Of a stretch of DNA of 23,690 nt, positions 1 through 8,286 are shown piece by piece. Both the position numbers and the translations under genes were made by a program. Under the pieces are notes generated by a model, which was given only the letters and a program-made list of their open reading frames with translations, was not told where the DNA came from and searched no databases. Where the stretch lies: IMG/VR virus record IMGVR_UViG_3300042988_002313, positions 1 through 23,690 of that record. One strand, given 5' to 3'. The first letter of the stretch is position 1. Each line of letters begins with the position of its first letter. Origin of the DNA: a virus.

Positions 1-1
1 T

Positions 2-892
2 ACAGGAATTGCTGAAAAAATAGTATCTGCAAGGGAAAGAACTTTAAGCGGAAAACTTCAAAAATTAAAAGCTACTGGCACCACTTTGGCCAAATCTTTT
101 GGTGAGGCATTATTACCAGTGATTTCCCCTTTGGCAGATCTATTCGGAAAATTGGCCAACAAATTAAATAATTTGAGCCCACAAACGAAAACATTCATTG
201 CTATTATCGGGGGTATTGTTGCCGCTGTGGGGCCGTTGCTGGTCGCTTTAGGCGGAATTATGACATTTATGGCGCCAATTATGGCACAAATTACAGCAGC
301 AGGAGGAGTGCTGGCACTACTTAGCAACCCAATAGGTTGGATCATCGCAGGAATTGGGGCTTTAGTGGCCATCATCACCTATATGAGCACACATGTCAAC
401 TCTAAATTGACCAAAACTATGGCATTGTTTTTTCCTTTCGCAGGGGTAGTGACTTGGGTGATAAGTAGGTGGCAACGTTTATTACCCTTCTTTAAATTGT
501 TATTTTTAGTTTTAGGGGCAATGTTCAAAACATTCGGAGCTATTTTGACCCCTATTCTGACCCCAATTATAGATCTGCTATCGTTTTTGGGGGATTTAAT
601 TTTCAAAACGTTGGACGCTGCTTTAGGAGGGCTGGAGAAATTGGCCAGTTTAGCTCTCCCAACTTGGCTGAAAGATAAAATCGGGTTGCTTCCTTCAGCG
701 CAGGGGGCCGGGGGTTCGACACCTACAGCTGGAGCACTTAGGGATGGCGCTGTAAATGTTAATAATAGAAATGAAAATAAAACTACTATCGTAATTGATA
801 ACAAAGCAGGGGCTAAAATACGCACCCAAACTGACAAAGGTGCCGTGGATCTTCAGACCTATTCTGGTCAACTTTTACCTATGGGAGGATAA
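2..892 (+). CDS. Phage tail tape measure protein, C-terminal part (5' end outside window)
   Basis: The frame is open from the first bases of the window, so the gene starts upstream; 296 C-terminal residues are visible. The text around 60-300 (TLSGKLQKLKATGTTLAKSF, then LLPVISPLADLFGKLANKLN) matches the end of the conserved domain of TP901-type tape measure proteins. It is followed by several long hydrophobic stretches (IIGGIVAAVGPLLVALGGIM and others), which are typical of tape measures and of their proposed role in passing DNA through the host membrane. The C-terminal ~80 residues are polar and Asn/Gly rich. The protein sets tail length and fills the tail tube before ejection. It lies just upstream of virion and Mu-type baseplate genes, as expected. 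An internal TTG at 86 is not a real start because the frame continues upstream. Confidence 0.88.
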   Translation, partial: TGIAEKIVSARERTLSGKLQKLKATGTTLAKSFGEALLPVISPLADLFGKLANKLNNLSPQTKTFIAIIGGIVAAVGPLLVALGGIMTFMAPIMAQITAAGGVLALLSNPIGWIIAGIGALVAIITYMSTHVNSKLTKTMALFFPFAGVVTWVISRWQRLLPFFKLLFLVLGAMFKTFGAILTPILTPIIDLLSFLGDLIFKTLDAALGGLEKLASLALPTWLKDKIGLLPSAQGAGGSTPTAGALRDGAVNVNNRNENKTTIVIDNKAGAKIRTQTDKGAVDLQTYSGQLLPMGG

Positions 893-895
893 GAA

Positions 896-1195
896 ATGAA
901 TAACAATGAAGTAGTAAATACCCGAATGATGATGCAACCTTCAAAATCATTGGTGCAATCAGATTGGGGTGATGCGGTAGGTAATGTATATACTTTACCT
1001 AATATTTGTAAGGGAGCTGAGTTGGCTGCTGCAGGAACAACGGGAGTGCTGGAAGTTCATCTGATTGAAGATCCAGCTACAAAATGGTATTTAATGCCGT
1101 TGACTTCTGGGAACCGAAATGGCGGTATTTTCGATAAGATACGCACTACAAATTCCACTGTGACTTTAAGCGCAGTTACTTGTTTCTCAGTATAA
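896..1195 (+). CDS. Small virion-associated protein, function unknown
   Basis: A 99-residue protein beginning 3 bases after the tape measure stop; the GGGAGG of the preceding gene's last codons serves as ribosome binding site. I do not recognise a family. It looks beta-rich, with short alternating hydrophobic stretches (GVLEVHLIED, KWYLMPLTSG) and a Thr-rich end (TTNSTVTLSAVTCF). This weakly recalls small phage spike-base or decoration proteins that end in a 'TGTTAT.I.AL' beta strand, but I cannot support that assignment. Its position between tape measure and baseplate genes points to a late structural role. Confidence 0.72.
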   Translation: MNNNEVVNTRMMMQPSKSLVQSDWGDAVGNVYTLPNICKGAELAAAGTTGVLEVHLIEDPATKWYLMPLTSGNRNGGIFDKIRTTNSTVTLSAVTCFSV

Positions 1196-1250
1196 AATTA
1201 TGCGGTGATATAAACAAATTTTTTTTACAATTATTTAACAGGAGGTTACT

Positions 1251-1616
1251 ATGCCAGTATATACCATTAAGGAAGGTATAAATTTTGATAAGGAAGTTGC
1301 ATTAACAAGTGGTGTAACATACATGGAACTAAGATCTGAAGCATTGATCAAAGCTTCTTGCAACATAACAAGCAGGACAGTCACTACTACCTCAATCAAC
1401 TCCCCTTTCGCAGATAAAGGTATTTCAGATAATGAATTATGGCAAGCGGGTTTTCGTGTACAAAGAGGAAGTTATAAAGAAAACATTCTTCCTATGATGA
1501 AATATTCAATAAGATGGGCAGCTGATCCAAATACAGTGACTGAAGCTACTTTACTTAATATAGCTTATGATGCCATACTTGATATAGCTCTGGGTATTCA
1601 TAATAATCAATTATAA
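1251..1616 (+). CDS. Hypothetical late protein, 121 aa
   Basis: Starts at an ATG 6 bases after a strong AGGAGG site (ACAGGAGGTTACT). No family recognised. The N-terminal half is beta-like and Thr/Ser-rich (SRTVTTTSINSPF). The C-terminal part is predicted helical (EATLLNIAYDAILDIALGIH). There is no signal peptide or membrane segment. It lies in a 55-base-spaced cluster of three genes between the tape measure and the DNA-circularisation gene, a place where Mu-like phages usually have none. An accessory virion component is plausible by context only. Confidence 0.7.
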   Translation: MPVYTIKEGINFDKEVALTSGVTYMELRSEALIKASCNITSRTVTTTSINSPFADKGISDNELWQAGFRVQRGSYKENILPMMKYSIRWAADPNTVTEATLLNIAYDAILDIALGIHNNQL

Positions 1617-1629
1617 CTAAGGGTACATA

Positions 1630-2685
1630 ATGGGAATTCCTGCTGGAACAATTAAAATATTTGCAATGTCCATAGCTGGTAATGCAAGTTACCCAACTAC
1701 TACTAATAATTGTATCAATTTTGATCTGTCAAAATGCAATGCCGCGTGGTGGAGTGCTGTTACTGCTCTGGGGGACATTGTTACATACGATCCTGTAGCA
1801 GATCTTGTATTGCCAAGATACATTTGTCCATTGACAAGTACTGTAACAAAAACTGGTTGGGGAACTTTTGACAGCTCAATGACTCCAGCAGGTAAAACTA
1901 TTTTATTATGTGTAGTACCCGGAGCTGGGGTTGTTAATAATGTCACTGCACATACTAATAGTGGGTGCTATACCTCATATGGTTATGATGTAGCGAGTGG
2001 AAATATTCCTGACAAAACGGGGGCTTATACCGGATCAGCAGGCAATCTATCGTACGGTGAAACTGGAGTTATTTGCAAATCAGCATCTTTTAACGGTAAT
2101 AATTCTCAAGTATCTATGGGGATAATCCCACAGTTAGATAGTGCAGCTGCGCATACTTTTCAATTTTTGTTTAGCCAGAGAGATCTGAGTCAAACAGATA
2201 TTTTGATGCGTTTGGGTGGTTCATCGAGTTATGTCATGGTGTATACTAACTCAGGTAATTTTATTTTTCTTGTCCAGACAAGCGGAACTGGAGCAAGTGG
2301 AAGGTTTGTTTCAAGCACTCAATTAACTGCAAATCAGTTAGAGCTGATGACACTTGTGTTTAAAGGTAACGGTGCTGATAATGCGGCTAAAATGCAAATC
2401 TATGTTGGTGCGAGTAGTACACCTGTGCCGTTAACGTTCACAGGAACACTTCCAGCAACACTCCCAATTTTAAATGATTCAGGAGTACGAGCCATAGGAT
2501 ACAATTCCAGTTCGCTTGACGGTTTGATTGATGAGAGTAAATTTTACAGCCGAGGTTTATCAGCGCAAGAACATTTCTTTATGCGTAAAAATTTGCTTGA
2601 CCACACTAATTTTGCAACGTATACTTCATACACATTATCAACTAAGAGTAACCGATTTCGTTTTGGACAGGGAGAAGGGTTCTAA
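1630..2685 (+). CDS. LamG/concanavalin A-like domain protein, probable tail adhesin
   Basis: A 351-residue protein. Residues ~1-130 are Thr/Asn-rich and unassigned. Residues ~135-325 read as a LamG-like jelly-roll: an early SASFNGNNSQVSMG strand, a middle section of alternating beta strands, and the family's closing signature at the end (GLIDESKFYSRGLSAQE, compare 'IDEVRIYNRALSAEE'). Such domains usually bind glycans or other surface ligands, so a receptor-binding or decorative role on the tail is likely. The gene starts 13 bases after the previous stop and ends 2 bases before the next ATG. Its location between tape measure and Mu-N homologue is unusual for an adhesin, since fibres normally sit after gp48. 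Several Cys residues (28, 36, 66, 94, 113, 149) lie in the N-terminal half. Confidence 0.78.
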   Translation: MGIPAGTIKIFAMSIAGNASYPTTTNNCINFDLSKCNAAWWSAVTALGDIVTYDPVADLVLPRYICPLTSTVTKTGWGTFDSSMTPAGKTILLCVVPGAGVVNNVTAHTNSGCYTSYGYDVASGNIPDKTGAYTGSAGNLSYGETGVICKSASFNGNNSQVSMGIIPQLDSAAAHTFQFLFSQRDLSQTDILMRLGGSSSYVMVYTNSGNFIFLVQTSGTGASGRFVSSTQLTANQLELMTLVFKGNGADNAAKMQIYVGASSTPVPLTFTGTLPATLPILNDSGVRAIGYNSSSLDGLIDESKFYSRGLSAQEHFFMRKNLLDHTNFATYTSYTLSTKSNRFRFGQGEGF

Positions 2686-2687
2686 TC

Positions 2688-3869
2688 ATGAGCTGGATAG
2701 ATAGATATAGAGAAGCTTCATTCAGGAACGTTAAATTTTTTGTTTCTTCCCATGAAAAATCTGGAGGCAGAAGGGGAGTTGTTCATGAATTTCCAAATCA
2801 GGATGACCCCACGGTTGAAGATATGGGAAGGAGAGCCCGAAAATTTAACATTGATGCCTATGTCTTAGGGGATGACTATGACTTATTACGCAACGAGCTA
2901 TTGGAAGCCATAGAACAAAGAGGTGCTGGCACTTTAGTTCACCCTTATTTGGGGACAATGCAAGTGGTCTGTCTGGGGTATAATCTCCGGGAAACCTCCG
3001 GAGAGACCAGAGTTGCCCGGTTTGATCTTCAATTTGTACAAACTGCGGAAAAGGTTGCCTCCCCTTCCTCCATAGTAGATACCACTGGGCAAGCCCTAAG
3101 AAGTAGAGAGCTGGGGTTGAAGGCTGCCCAAACCGCGTTGATTAATGCCTATAGTTTAGATCAGAAACCATTTAGCATCACTCAAAATGTAGTTAAATCG
3201 GTTGAAGCAGCTATTAAAACTATTGAAAAACAAAAAAATATCTCCAGACAACTGACTGAATTTAGTCGCAACCTGATTAATATTCAGGGTAAAATATTAG
3301 AATTGGTATACTCAGCGGAAGAGTTGGCTGAAGCATTGGTGGATCTGATAGCCTTTGGAACTGATCTGATCAACATGATTCCGGACACTGCTGAAATTCA
3401 ATTCGAAGAGGTCATGAATTTATATCAGGAATTATCTGCACAACTCCCGGAACCCAAATCAGTGGATGATCCTTCTATTCTGGTGTTGCATTTAACTCAA
3501 CAAGCTGCCATTATCTGTGCCGCAGGTCTGGCTGTACAACTGGAATATGATAGTGGGGCAAGCGCAAAACAATTTCAGGATAGAGTATTTGAAGGGTTGG
3601 ATGCCCTAATTCAAACCACCACTGATGATGATTTATATTCTGCTTTGATAAATTTGCGTAGAGATACTGCCAATGATCTGGATCAACGTGCGGTATCTCT
3701 TCCGAATTTAGTGGAATATACCCCAAACTATACCACTACAGTATTAACACTATCCCATCTACTCTATGGCAATATAGACTCTGCTGACGAAATAGCCGCA
3801 CGCAACGGAGTGCAGCACCCCGGAGTAGTCATGGGAGGGAGAACACTGGAGATATTGCGCAATGTCTGA
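2688..3869 (+). CDS. Mu gpN-like DNA circularisation / tail protein
   Basis: A 393-residue protein, close to the length of Mu gpN relatives. Residues ~1-115 carry the DNA-circularisation N-terminal domain pattern: W-x-D-x-Y-R-E-A-S-F-R, then RRGVVHEFPNQD, then RARKFNIDAYVLGDDYD and GTLVHPYLG with the closing FDLQF. The remainder is mostly helical (residues ~150-260) and less conserved. In Mu this family was named for a role in circularising or protecting the incoming DNA, but it is also a tail/baseplate component, and its position directly before the hub gene supports the structural role. The ATG follows the previous stop by 2 bases. Its stop overlaps the next start by 8 bases, suggesting translational coupling. 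Confidence 0.87.
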   Translation: MSWIDRYREASFRNVKFFVSSHEKSGGRRGVVHEFPNQDDPTVEDMGRRARKFNIDAYVLGDDYDLLRNELLEAIEQRGAGTLVHPYLGTMQVVCLGYNLRETSGETRVARFDLQFVQTAEKVASPSSIVDTTGQALRSRELGLKAAQTALINAYSLDQKPFSITQNVVKSVEAAIKTIEKQKNISRQLTEFSRNLINIQGKILELVYSAEELAEALVDLIAFGTDLINMIPDTAEIQFEEVMNLYQELSAQLPEPKSVDDPSILVLHLTQQAAIICAAGLAVQLEYDSGASAKQFQDRVFEGLDALIQTTTDDDLYSALINLRRDTANDLDQRAVSLPNLVEYTPNYTTTVLTLSHLLYGNIDSADEIAARNGVQHPGVVMGGRTLEILRNV

Positions 3870-4917
3870 AATTGTATATGTTACTTTAGATGGTAAAAAA
3901 TACACTGGGTGGGAAGATATCAGCGTCAAACGTTCTATTGAAGCATTGGCTTCCTCTTTCGATATTTCTGTCACGGATAAAAATTTTGATTTCATATTTA
4001 AGCCGGGGATGTCCTGCACTATTTCAGCGGGAGTGGATACCCTATTGACCGGATATGTGAATGTAGTTTCTCCCAGCGTGGATGGGGAAACTCATCAGGT
4101 AAAAATTTCAGGCAGATGTAAATCTCAAGATTTAGTGGATTGCTCTGCTATGAACAAACCGGGGCATTGGTCACAACCGATTGGATTGCAAAAACTGATC
4201 TATGAGTTGGTCAAACCCTTCGGAATACGGGTGGGAAATGATGCTGGTAATTTAGGGGAGAATGTACGCAATTTTGGGTTGAATTCTGGGGAGTCTCCTT
4301 TTGAAGCAATGCAACGTGAGCTCAGCAAAAGATCTTTAATCGTAATTGCTAATGAGGAGGGGGATCTGGTTATAACTCCTGTGGGCAAAGTGCGATCCAC
4401 AGACAATTTAGTGTACGGTATTAATATTTTAAAAGCATCAGGTAGTTTTAGTGATTCAGACCGTTATTCACTATACGCTGTCAAAGGATCTGCCACATCT
4501 GAAGGGGATGGATGGGGAGCAACTAATGTTGAAGTGTACGGTGAAGCAACTGATCCTGCTGTAAATAGGTATAGACCTAAATTAATCTCAGCAGAAGGGC
4601 AGGCCAATATAAATTCTGCCAAGATCAGAGCTGCTTGGGAAGCGCAAACAAGAGCGGGCAAATCCGGAGAACTGACGGTGACAGTGCAAGGATGGCGGCA
4701 AACCAATGGAAGTCTATGGAAAGAAAATTTAATTGTCAATCTGGACATACTCCCCTTAAGAGTTTCTAAAATGGATATGGTAGTGGGAGAGATTGAATAT
4801 GCCCAATCTGCTGAAGGGGGTACGCTGTGCACAATGACGCTGCGCAGACCAGAGACATATGAGTATAATCCACCGAAATCAGTGAAAAAACCTAAAAAAC
4901 CAGTAGTATGGGAATGA
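3862..4917 (+). CDS. Baseplate hub protein, Mu gp44 (P) / late control D-like
   Basis: A 351-residue protein. It has the features of the Mu gp44 / P2 gpD hub family: an N-terminal beta domain with the W-E-D-I-S-V-x-R-S-I-E segment (residues ~17-30) and FDISV. A repeat-like beta section follows (GYVNVVSPSVDGETHQVKIS, then GRCKSQDLVDCSA), with SPFEAMQRELSKR in the middle and LPLRV near the end. These proteins form the trimeric hub at the tip of the tail tube on which the spike sits. It overlaps the gene before (8 bases) and the gene after (10 bases) and is followed by the spike homologue, exactly the Mu gene order. Confidence 0.87.
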   Translation: MSEIVYVTLDGKKYTGWEDISVKRSIEALASSFDISVTDKNFDFIFKPGMSCTISAGVDTLLTGYVNVVSPSVDGETHQVKISGRCKSQDLVDCSAMNKPGHWSQPIGLQKLIYELVKPFGIRVGNDAGNLGENVRNFGLNSGESPFEAMQRELSKRSLIVIANEEGDLVITPVGKVRSTDNLVYGINILKASGSFSDSDRYSLYAVKGSATSEGDGWGATNVEVYGEATDPAVNRYRPKLISAEGQANINSAKIRAAWEAQTRAGKSGELTVTVQGWRQTNGSLWKENLIVNLDILPLRVSKMDMVVGEIEYAQSAEGGTLCTMTLRRPETYEYNPPKSVKKPKKPVVWE

Positions 4918-5438
4918 ATATGGATTTGGCTAGTCAGATACAACGTTTGTTTGTTCCTATTAAAAGGAAGTTATCTCTGCTACTTCAGCGGGCTTTAGTT
5001 CAAGCAGTGAATGACAGTAAAAATTTACAATTGATTAAGATTAAGCTGGGCGCAAACGATATTAAAGATATGATGGAAAGAATACAACCCTATGGACTCA
5101 CTAGTGTTCCTGCGGAAGGTTCCGAAGCATTGGTGGGATTTATTGGGGGCAATCGGGATAATGGAGTGATTATCTGTATTGATGACTCTAAAAACCGGAA
5201 AAAAGGGCTTGAAACCGGGGATGTATGCCTTTATAGAGCGGGAGGAGATTACATTCACATGACCACCGAAGGAATAGAAATCTACAGCAACGATAAAGTA
5301 GTGGTGAATTCTCCCAGCGTAATCTTGGGAGGAGAGACTTTGCCCGCAACCGCTGGAGTAGTTACCGGAGAATGTATATGCGCGTTCACCGGAGTACCTC
5401 ACGCGGATAAATCCAGTAAAGTAAAGGCAGGTAAATAA
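4908..5438 (+). CDS. Baseplate spike / assembly protein V, Mu gp45-like
   Basis: A 176-residue protein with the layout of Mu gp45. An N-terminal helix comes first. An OB-fold follows at ~residues 42-92 (RIQPYGLTSVPAEGSEALVG, then FIGGNRDNGVII), and a repetitive beta-helix-like stretch (~115-140, HMTTEGIEIYSNDKVVVNS) comes next. The apex segment TGVPHADKSSKVKAGK resembles spike tips that use His residues. The protein forms the trimeric membrane-piercing spike. Three in-frame ATGs (4908, 4914, 4920) lie close together inside the end of the hub gene; I kept the first, but any could be used. The stop overlaps the next start by one base. Confidence 0.86.
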   Translation: MGMNMDLASQIQRLFVPIKRKLSLLLQRALVQAVNDSKNLQLIKIKLGANDIKDMMERIQPYGLTSVPAEGSEALVGFIGGNRDNGVIICIDDSKNRKKGLETGDVCLYRAGGDYIHMTTEGIEIYSNDKVVVNSPSVILGGETLPATAGVVTGECICAFTGVPHADKSSKVKAGK

Positions 5439-5689
5439 TGCCATTGAGTGGAAATATTCTTTCTACAGCTATCAAAGCCCGGTTAGATGCCGAATTGGGG
5501 ATGGATTTATCAAACTCATATAATAAAGTAAGTGAGTTTGTAGATATTCTAAGCACAGAGATCATCAACCACATCAAGCTAAATGCTGTGGTGTCCAGCT
5601 CTGTCGCAGTATTGAGCGTTGCTGGAGTAACTACGGGGCCGGGCATATCAGGGCCGGGAACAGGTACAGCAACCGGAACTATACAATAA
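5438..5689 (+). CDS. Small tail-module protein, 83 aa, function unknown
   Basis: Starts at the TAATG overlap with the spike gene, so it is probably translationally coupled. Residues 1-50 are helical (IKARLDAELGMDLSNSY, FVDILSTEIINHI). The C-terminal 30 residues are Ser/Thr/Gly-rich (VTTGPGISGPGTGTATGTIQ), a type of Gly-rich tail often seen in small phage tail proteins. I do not recognise a named family. It lies between gp45 and gp46 homologues where Mu has no gene. Confidence 0.75.
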   Translation: MPLSGNILSTAIKARLDAELGMDLSNSYNKVSEFVDILSTEIINHIKLNAVVSSSVAVLSVAGVTTGPGISGPGTGTATGTIQ

Positions 5690-5707
5690 AAATAAAGGGG
5701 AGTATAT

Positions 5708-7210
5708 ATGCCAATGAAACGTGAGCAGGGAACTTGCACCGGAAGAGGTTTTTCAGATACTGATGCCGAAGGGTGGTGCGCTAAATTTAAAGCGTGGGTG
5801 GTGAAAACTCCTGCAAATGGTGGGCCGGGGTGGTACATTATTGCAGACAAATCTACTCAACCTGTGGCCAAAAATGTGACTGGAGTGGATACTACTACTG
5901 AAGTGATCACCGTACCGGGGCATGGATTCTCACACGGTGAACCTATCCGATTTGCTACTACAGGTACTCAAATATCAGGAATAACTACTGGCACCAAATA
6001 TTATGCTTGGGTAATTGACGCTGATTCATTTAAAATATGTACTTCTTGGCAAACATGGATGTCGGGAACATTTGTGAATCTCAGCTCTGCAGGTTCAAGT
6101 GTCACTGTGATTATGTTTGGGCCTTATATTGTAGTATCCGATAAAGCAAACCCTTCCGGACAAGACAATGCTAAAATTTTAAAGGTGGGGTATGAATCCA
6201 CTATATCAGGGTATATCACTTGTCAATCCTTTATGAGTAAAGGGGTGGGGAGTAATAGTCACCCAGCCGGAGTGTGGTCAGGTTATTTTACCAAAACGGT
6301 GGATGCTGGCCCATTCACTTATGATTTCAGGGGGAACTCCGAATTTTTACTGCTACAAACACGTATTCCAGCGGAAGCCAAATGGTATCGTTTTCTTATA
6401 GATGAATGGGCCCCTTTAGTCGAATTTTGTGAAGATGATGCCTTAGTCAACGGAGTAGTAGCCAATGACGTTGCTTATACTGCAGGGGCAGATGTAATAT
6501 TGACGCTTCAGAACTCCTCCCAAGTTAGCGCATTGACTAAAGGTCAAGGGTACTTCGTTTATTTTGCCGGAGCAGATACCAATGGCAATGAGGTAGTGAA
6601 GTGCCACTATGGAGTAATTGATCAAAAAGGAACCGCTGATGGATTGTTGGATACTCAGATCAGATTGGTGAAAGTAGGTGCTTGCAGCGGGACATCTACA
6701 GTGATGGCGGGTTCCAGAATTTCCCCTTATTGGCACAGAACGTATACTACAGCGCGCTATGAATCTTCAATTGATAGACAACTTCAGGACTTCAGCTATG
6801 CTTATTCATCCACTCAGTACAAAGTGGAACAGCCGTACTATAGCTATTCAGGGGCAGCCAGCTTTGGTGTTATGCATCAACAATCAAGTTATATACGTTC
6901 AGAGTCAAAATTGAGTGCTGAAATTGATCTAGTGAATAAACCTGCTCAAGATAATGGATTGTATATAGTTCAAAAACCTGCTATACACGAAGTTCAAACC
7001 TCCAATGCAATATATTCAACTAACATCAACCGTGTATGGGGAGAATGCAAAAATCTATTCCTCACTAATCAAACGGGAATGACAGACATGGAGACTGGCA
7101 GAACCATCAATGCTAAAGATTATGTGTCAATTGGGGCTGGCATAGATTTATATGAAGGAAGTACTTCCAATATACACGTGCTCATTCAACACACTGAAAG
7201 TGAGAGCTGA
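5708..7210 (+). CDS. Large virion/baseplate-associated protein with an E1-FCCH-like beta module
   Basis: A 500-residue protein read from an ATG 6-7 bases downstream of GGGGAG. Residues ~65-135 contain a module of the type 'HGFSxGEPIRFxTTGT..GITTGTKYY.W..DADSFKI', resembling the beta-barrel FCCH-like repeats common in phage tail proteins ('HGLxxGDxVxF'). The rest is beta-rich, aromatic (many Y, W) and Ser/Thr-rich, with no membrane segment or enzyme motif visible. The C-terminal part ends IGAGIDLYEGSTSNIHVLI, a strand-rich segment. Ten or more Cys residues are spread along it. A structural or receptor-contacting baseplate protein is the best inference from content and context (after spike, before gp46). 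Confidence 0.75.
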   Translation: MPMKREQGTCTGRGFSDTDAEGWCAKFKAWVVKTPANGGPGWYIIADKSTQPVAKNVTGVDTTTEVITVPGHGFSHGEPIRFATTGTQISGITTGTKYYAWVIDADSFKICTSWQTWMSGTFVNLSSAGSSVTVIMFGPYIVVSDKANPSGQDNAKILKVGYESTISGYITCQSFMSKGVGSNSHPAGVWSGYFTKTVDAGPFTYDFRGNSEFLLLQTRIPAEAKWYRFLIDEWAPLVEFCEDDALVNGVVANDVAYTAGADVILTLQNSSQVSALTKGQGYFVYFAGADTNGNEVVKCHYGVIDQKGTADGLLDTQIRLVKVGACSGTSTVMAGSRISPYWHRTYTTARYESSIDRQLQDFSYAYSSTQYKVEQPYYSYSGAASFGVMHQQSSYIRSESKLSAEIDLVNKPAQDNGLYIVQKPAIHEVQTSNAIYSTNINRVWGECKNLFLTNQTGMTDMETGRTINAKDYVSIGAGIDLYEGSTSNIHVLIQHTESES

Positions 7211-7215
7211 TTTCA

Positions 7216-8283
7216 ATGTCTATTGAGCTTCTCAGGCGTACTCATTCAACCTCATCAGCAGTGGGGGTTTCTGTTCCCCCTCCTGCTCCAGTATTTGATC
7301 CAATATACACTACGTATGCCTTGCCCCGGAGAGAGGTGGCATTGGCCTCTGCTGCTAAAACTATTCAAATATTGATTTTTATAATTCCACCCTCATTTAC
7401 CACTAAAGCAACAATATTTGAGCACAGAGGAATTAATTGGACCCCAAACCCTATTGCGGTACTTCCTCCAGCGCCTTCATTTCAAACCGGAGCCATAGAA
7501 CTCTACCGATTGGCCATTGCTAAACTACACGATGATGACACTGCACAATTGTTGGTTCGGGGGAACACCTTTTGGGTAGATTTTTATGCTGTGCCTTCCT
7601 CTGGTGTCAGGCCATTAAGCGTTAAATTTTATAATAAATCAATTTCTCCCGTAAATGTTTTTGTATGGGATTTCGGGGATGGGTTCACCTCTTCGGAAAA
7701 AGAGCCCATTCACACTTATAAGTATAAAGGCAGGTACACGGTAATTTTAACCGTGGGAGATAGTGAACATGGGAGAAAATCTTTAACAAAATTCGAGTAT
7801 ATTGTAGTGGGGGAGCCTATGACTGGAGATATACAATTGACCTATGATCCAGCGAAAGGATATGGTGAAATTGCAGTAGTTGAACGAGACCTGATGCGAG
7901 ATCCGGGAGTTGAAACAGCTATTTTTATCTGTCTATTCACGGATCAACGCGCAAATACTGATGACCCATTATCTGATAATTCAGGAGATCTTAAAGGCTG
8001 GTGGGGTGATGCTTTAAATACTGATGGTAGTTCTGACGGCAGTAAATTATGGCTACTGCTCAGAATGCCATTAACTACTGAGCTAATCAGCCGTATGAAT
8101 GAAGCTATCAAGGCAGCGCTTCAATGGTTAATTGTGGATAAAATTATGGATAGTGTTTCAGTATCTGTTCAAAAAAGTGGAGCATCAAGCGTTAAAATAG
8201 AAATTGGATTGAAACGTGGAAGTGATGAAACTTCATACCGATATTATTATAATTTTAAAGATCAGTTGATTGGAAGGGAGTAA
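7216..8283 (+). CDS. PKD-domain + Mu gp46-like baseplate protein fusion
   Basis: A 355-residue protein, more than twice the usual ~140-150 residues of gp46. Residues ~203-355 are the gp46 part: DIQLTYDPAKGYGEIAVVER, TAIFICLFTDQRA, the family's GWWGDAL (residues 261-267), and a C-terminal strand-rich half. In Mu, gp46 is a baseplate wedge component (gp25/gpW-like role). Residues ~130-198 are a PKD-type immunoglobulin-like domain with the typical VFVWDFGDGFTSSEKEPIHT and YKGRYTVILTV. Residues 1-120 are Pro-rich and beta-like. PKD domains commonly mediate binding to proteins or sugars at surfaces. The ATG at 7216 follows the previous stop by 5 bases without a strong Shine-Dalgarno. An internal ATG at 7819, preceded by GGGGGAG, could yield a free gp46 domain. 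Confidence 0.85.
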   Translation: MSIELLRRTHSTSSAVGVSVPPPAPVFDPIYTTYALPRREVALASAAKTIQILIFIIPPSFTTKATIFEHRGINWTPNPIAVLPPAPSFQTGAIELYRLAIAKLHDDDTAQLLVRGNTFWVDFYAVPSSGVRPLSVKFYNKSISPVNVFVWDFGDGFTSSEKEPIHTYKYKGRYTVILTVGDSEHGRKSLTKFEYIVVGEPMTGDIQLTYDPAKGYGEIAVVERDLMRDPGVETAIFICLFTDQRANTDDPLSDNSGDLKGWWGDALNTDGSSDGSKLWLLLRMPLTTELISRMNEAIKAALQWLIVDKIMDSVSVSVQKSGASSVKIEIGLKRGSDETSYRYYYNFKDQLIGRE

Positions 8284-8286
8284 ATC

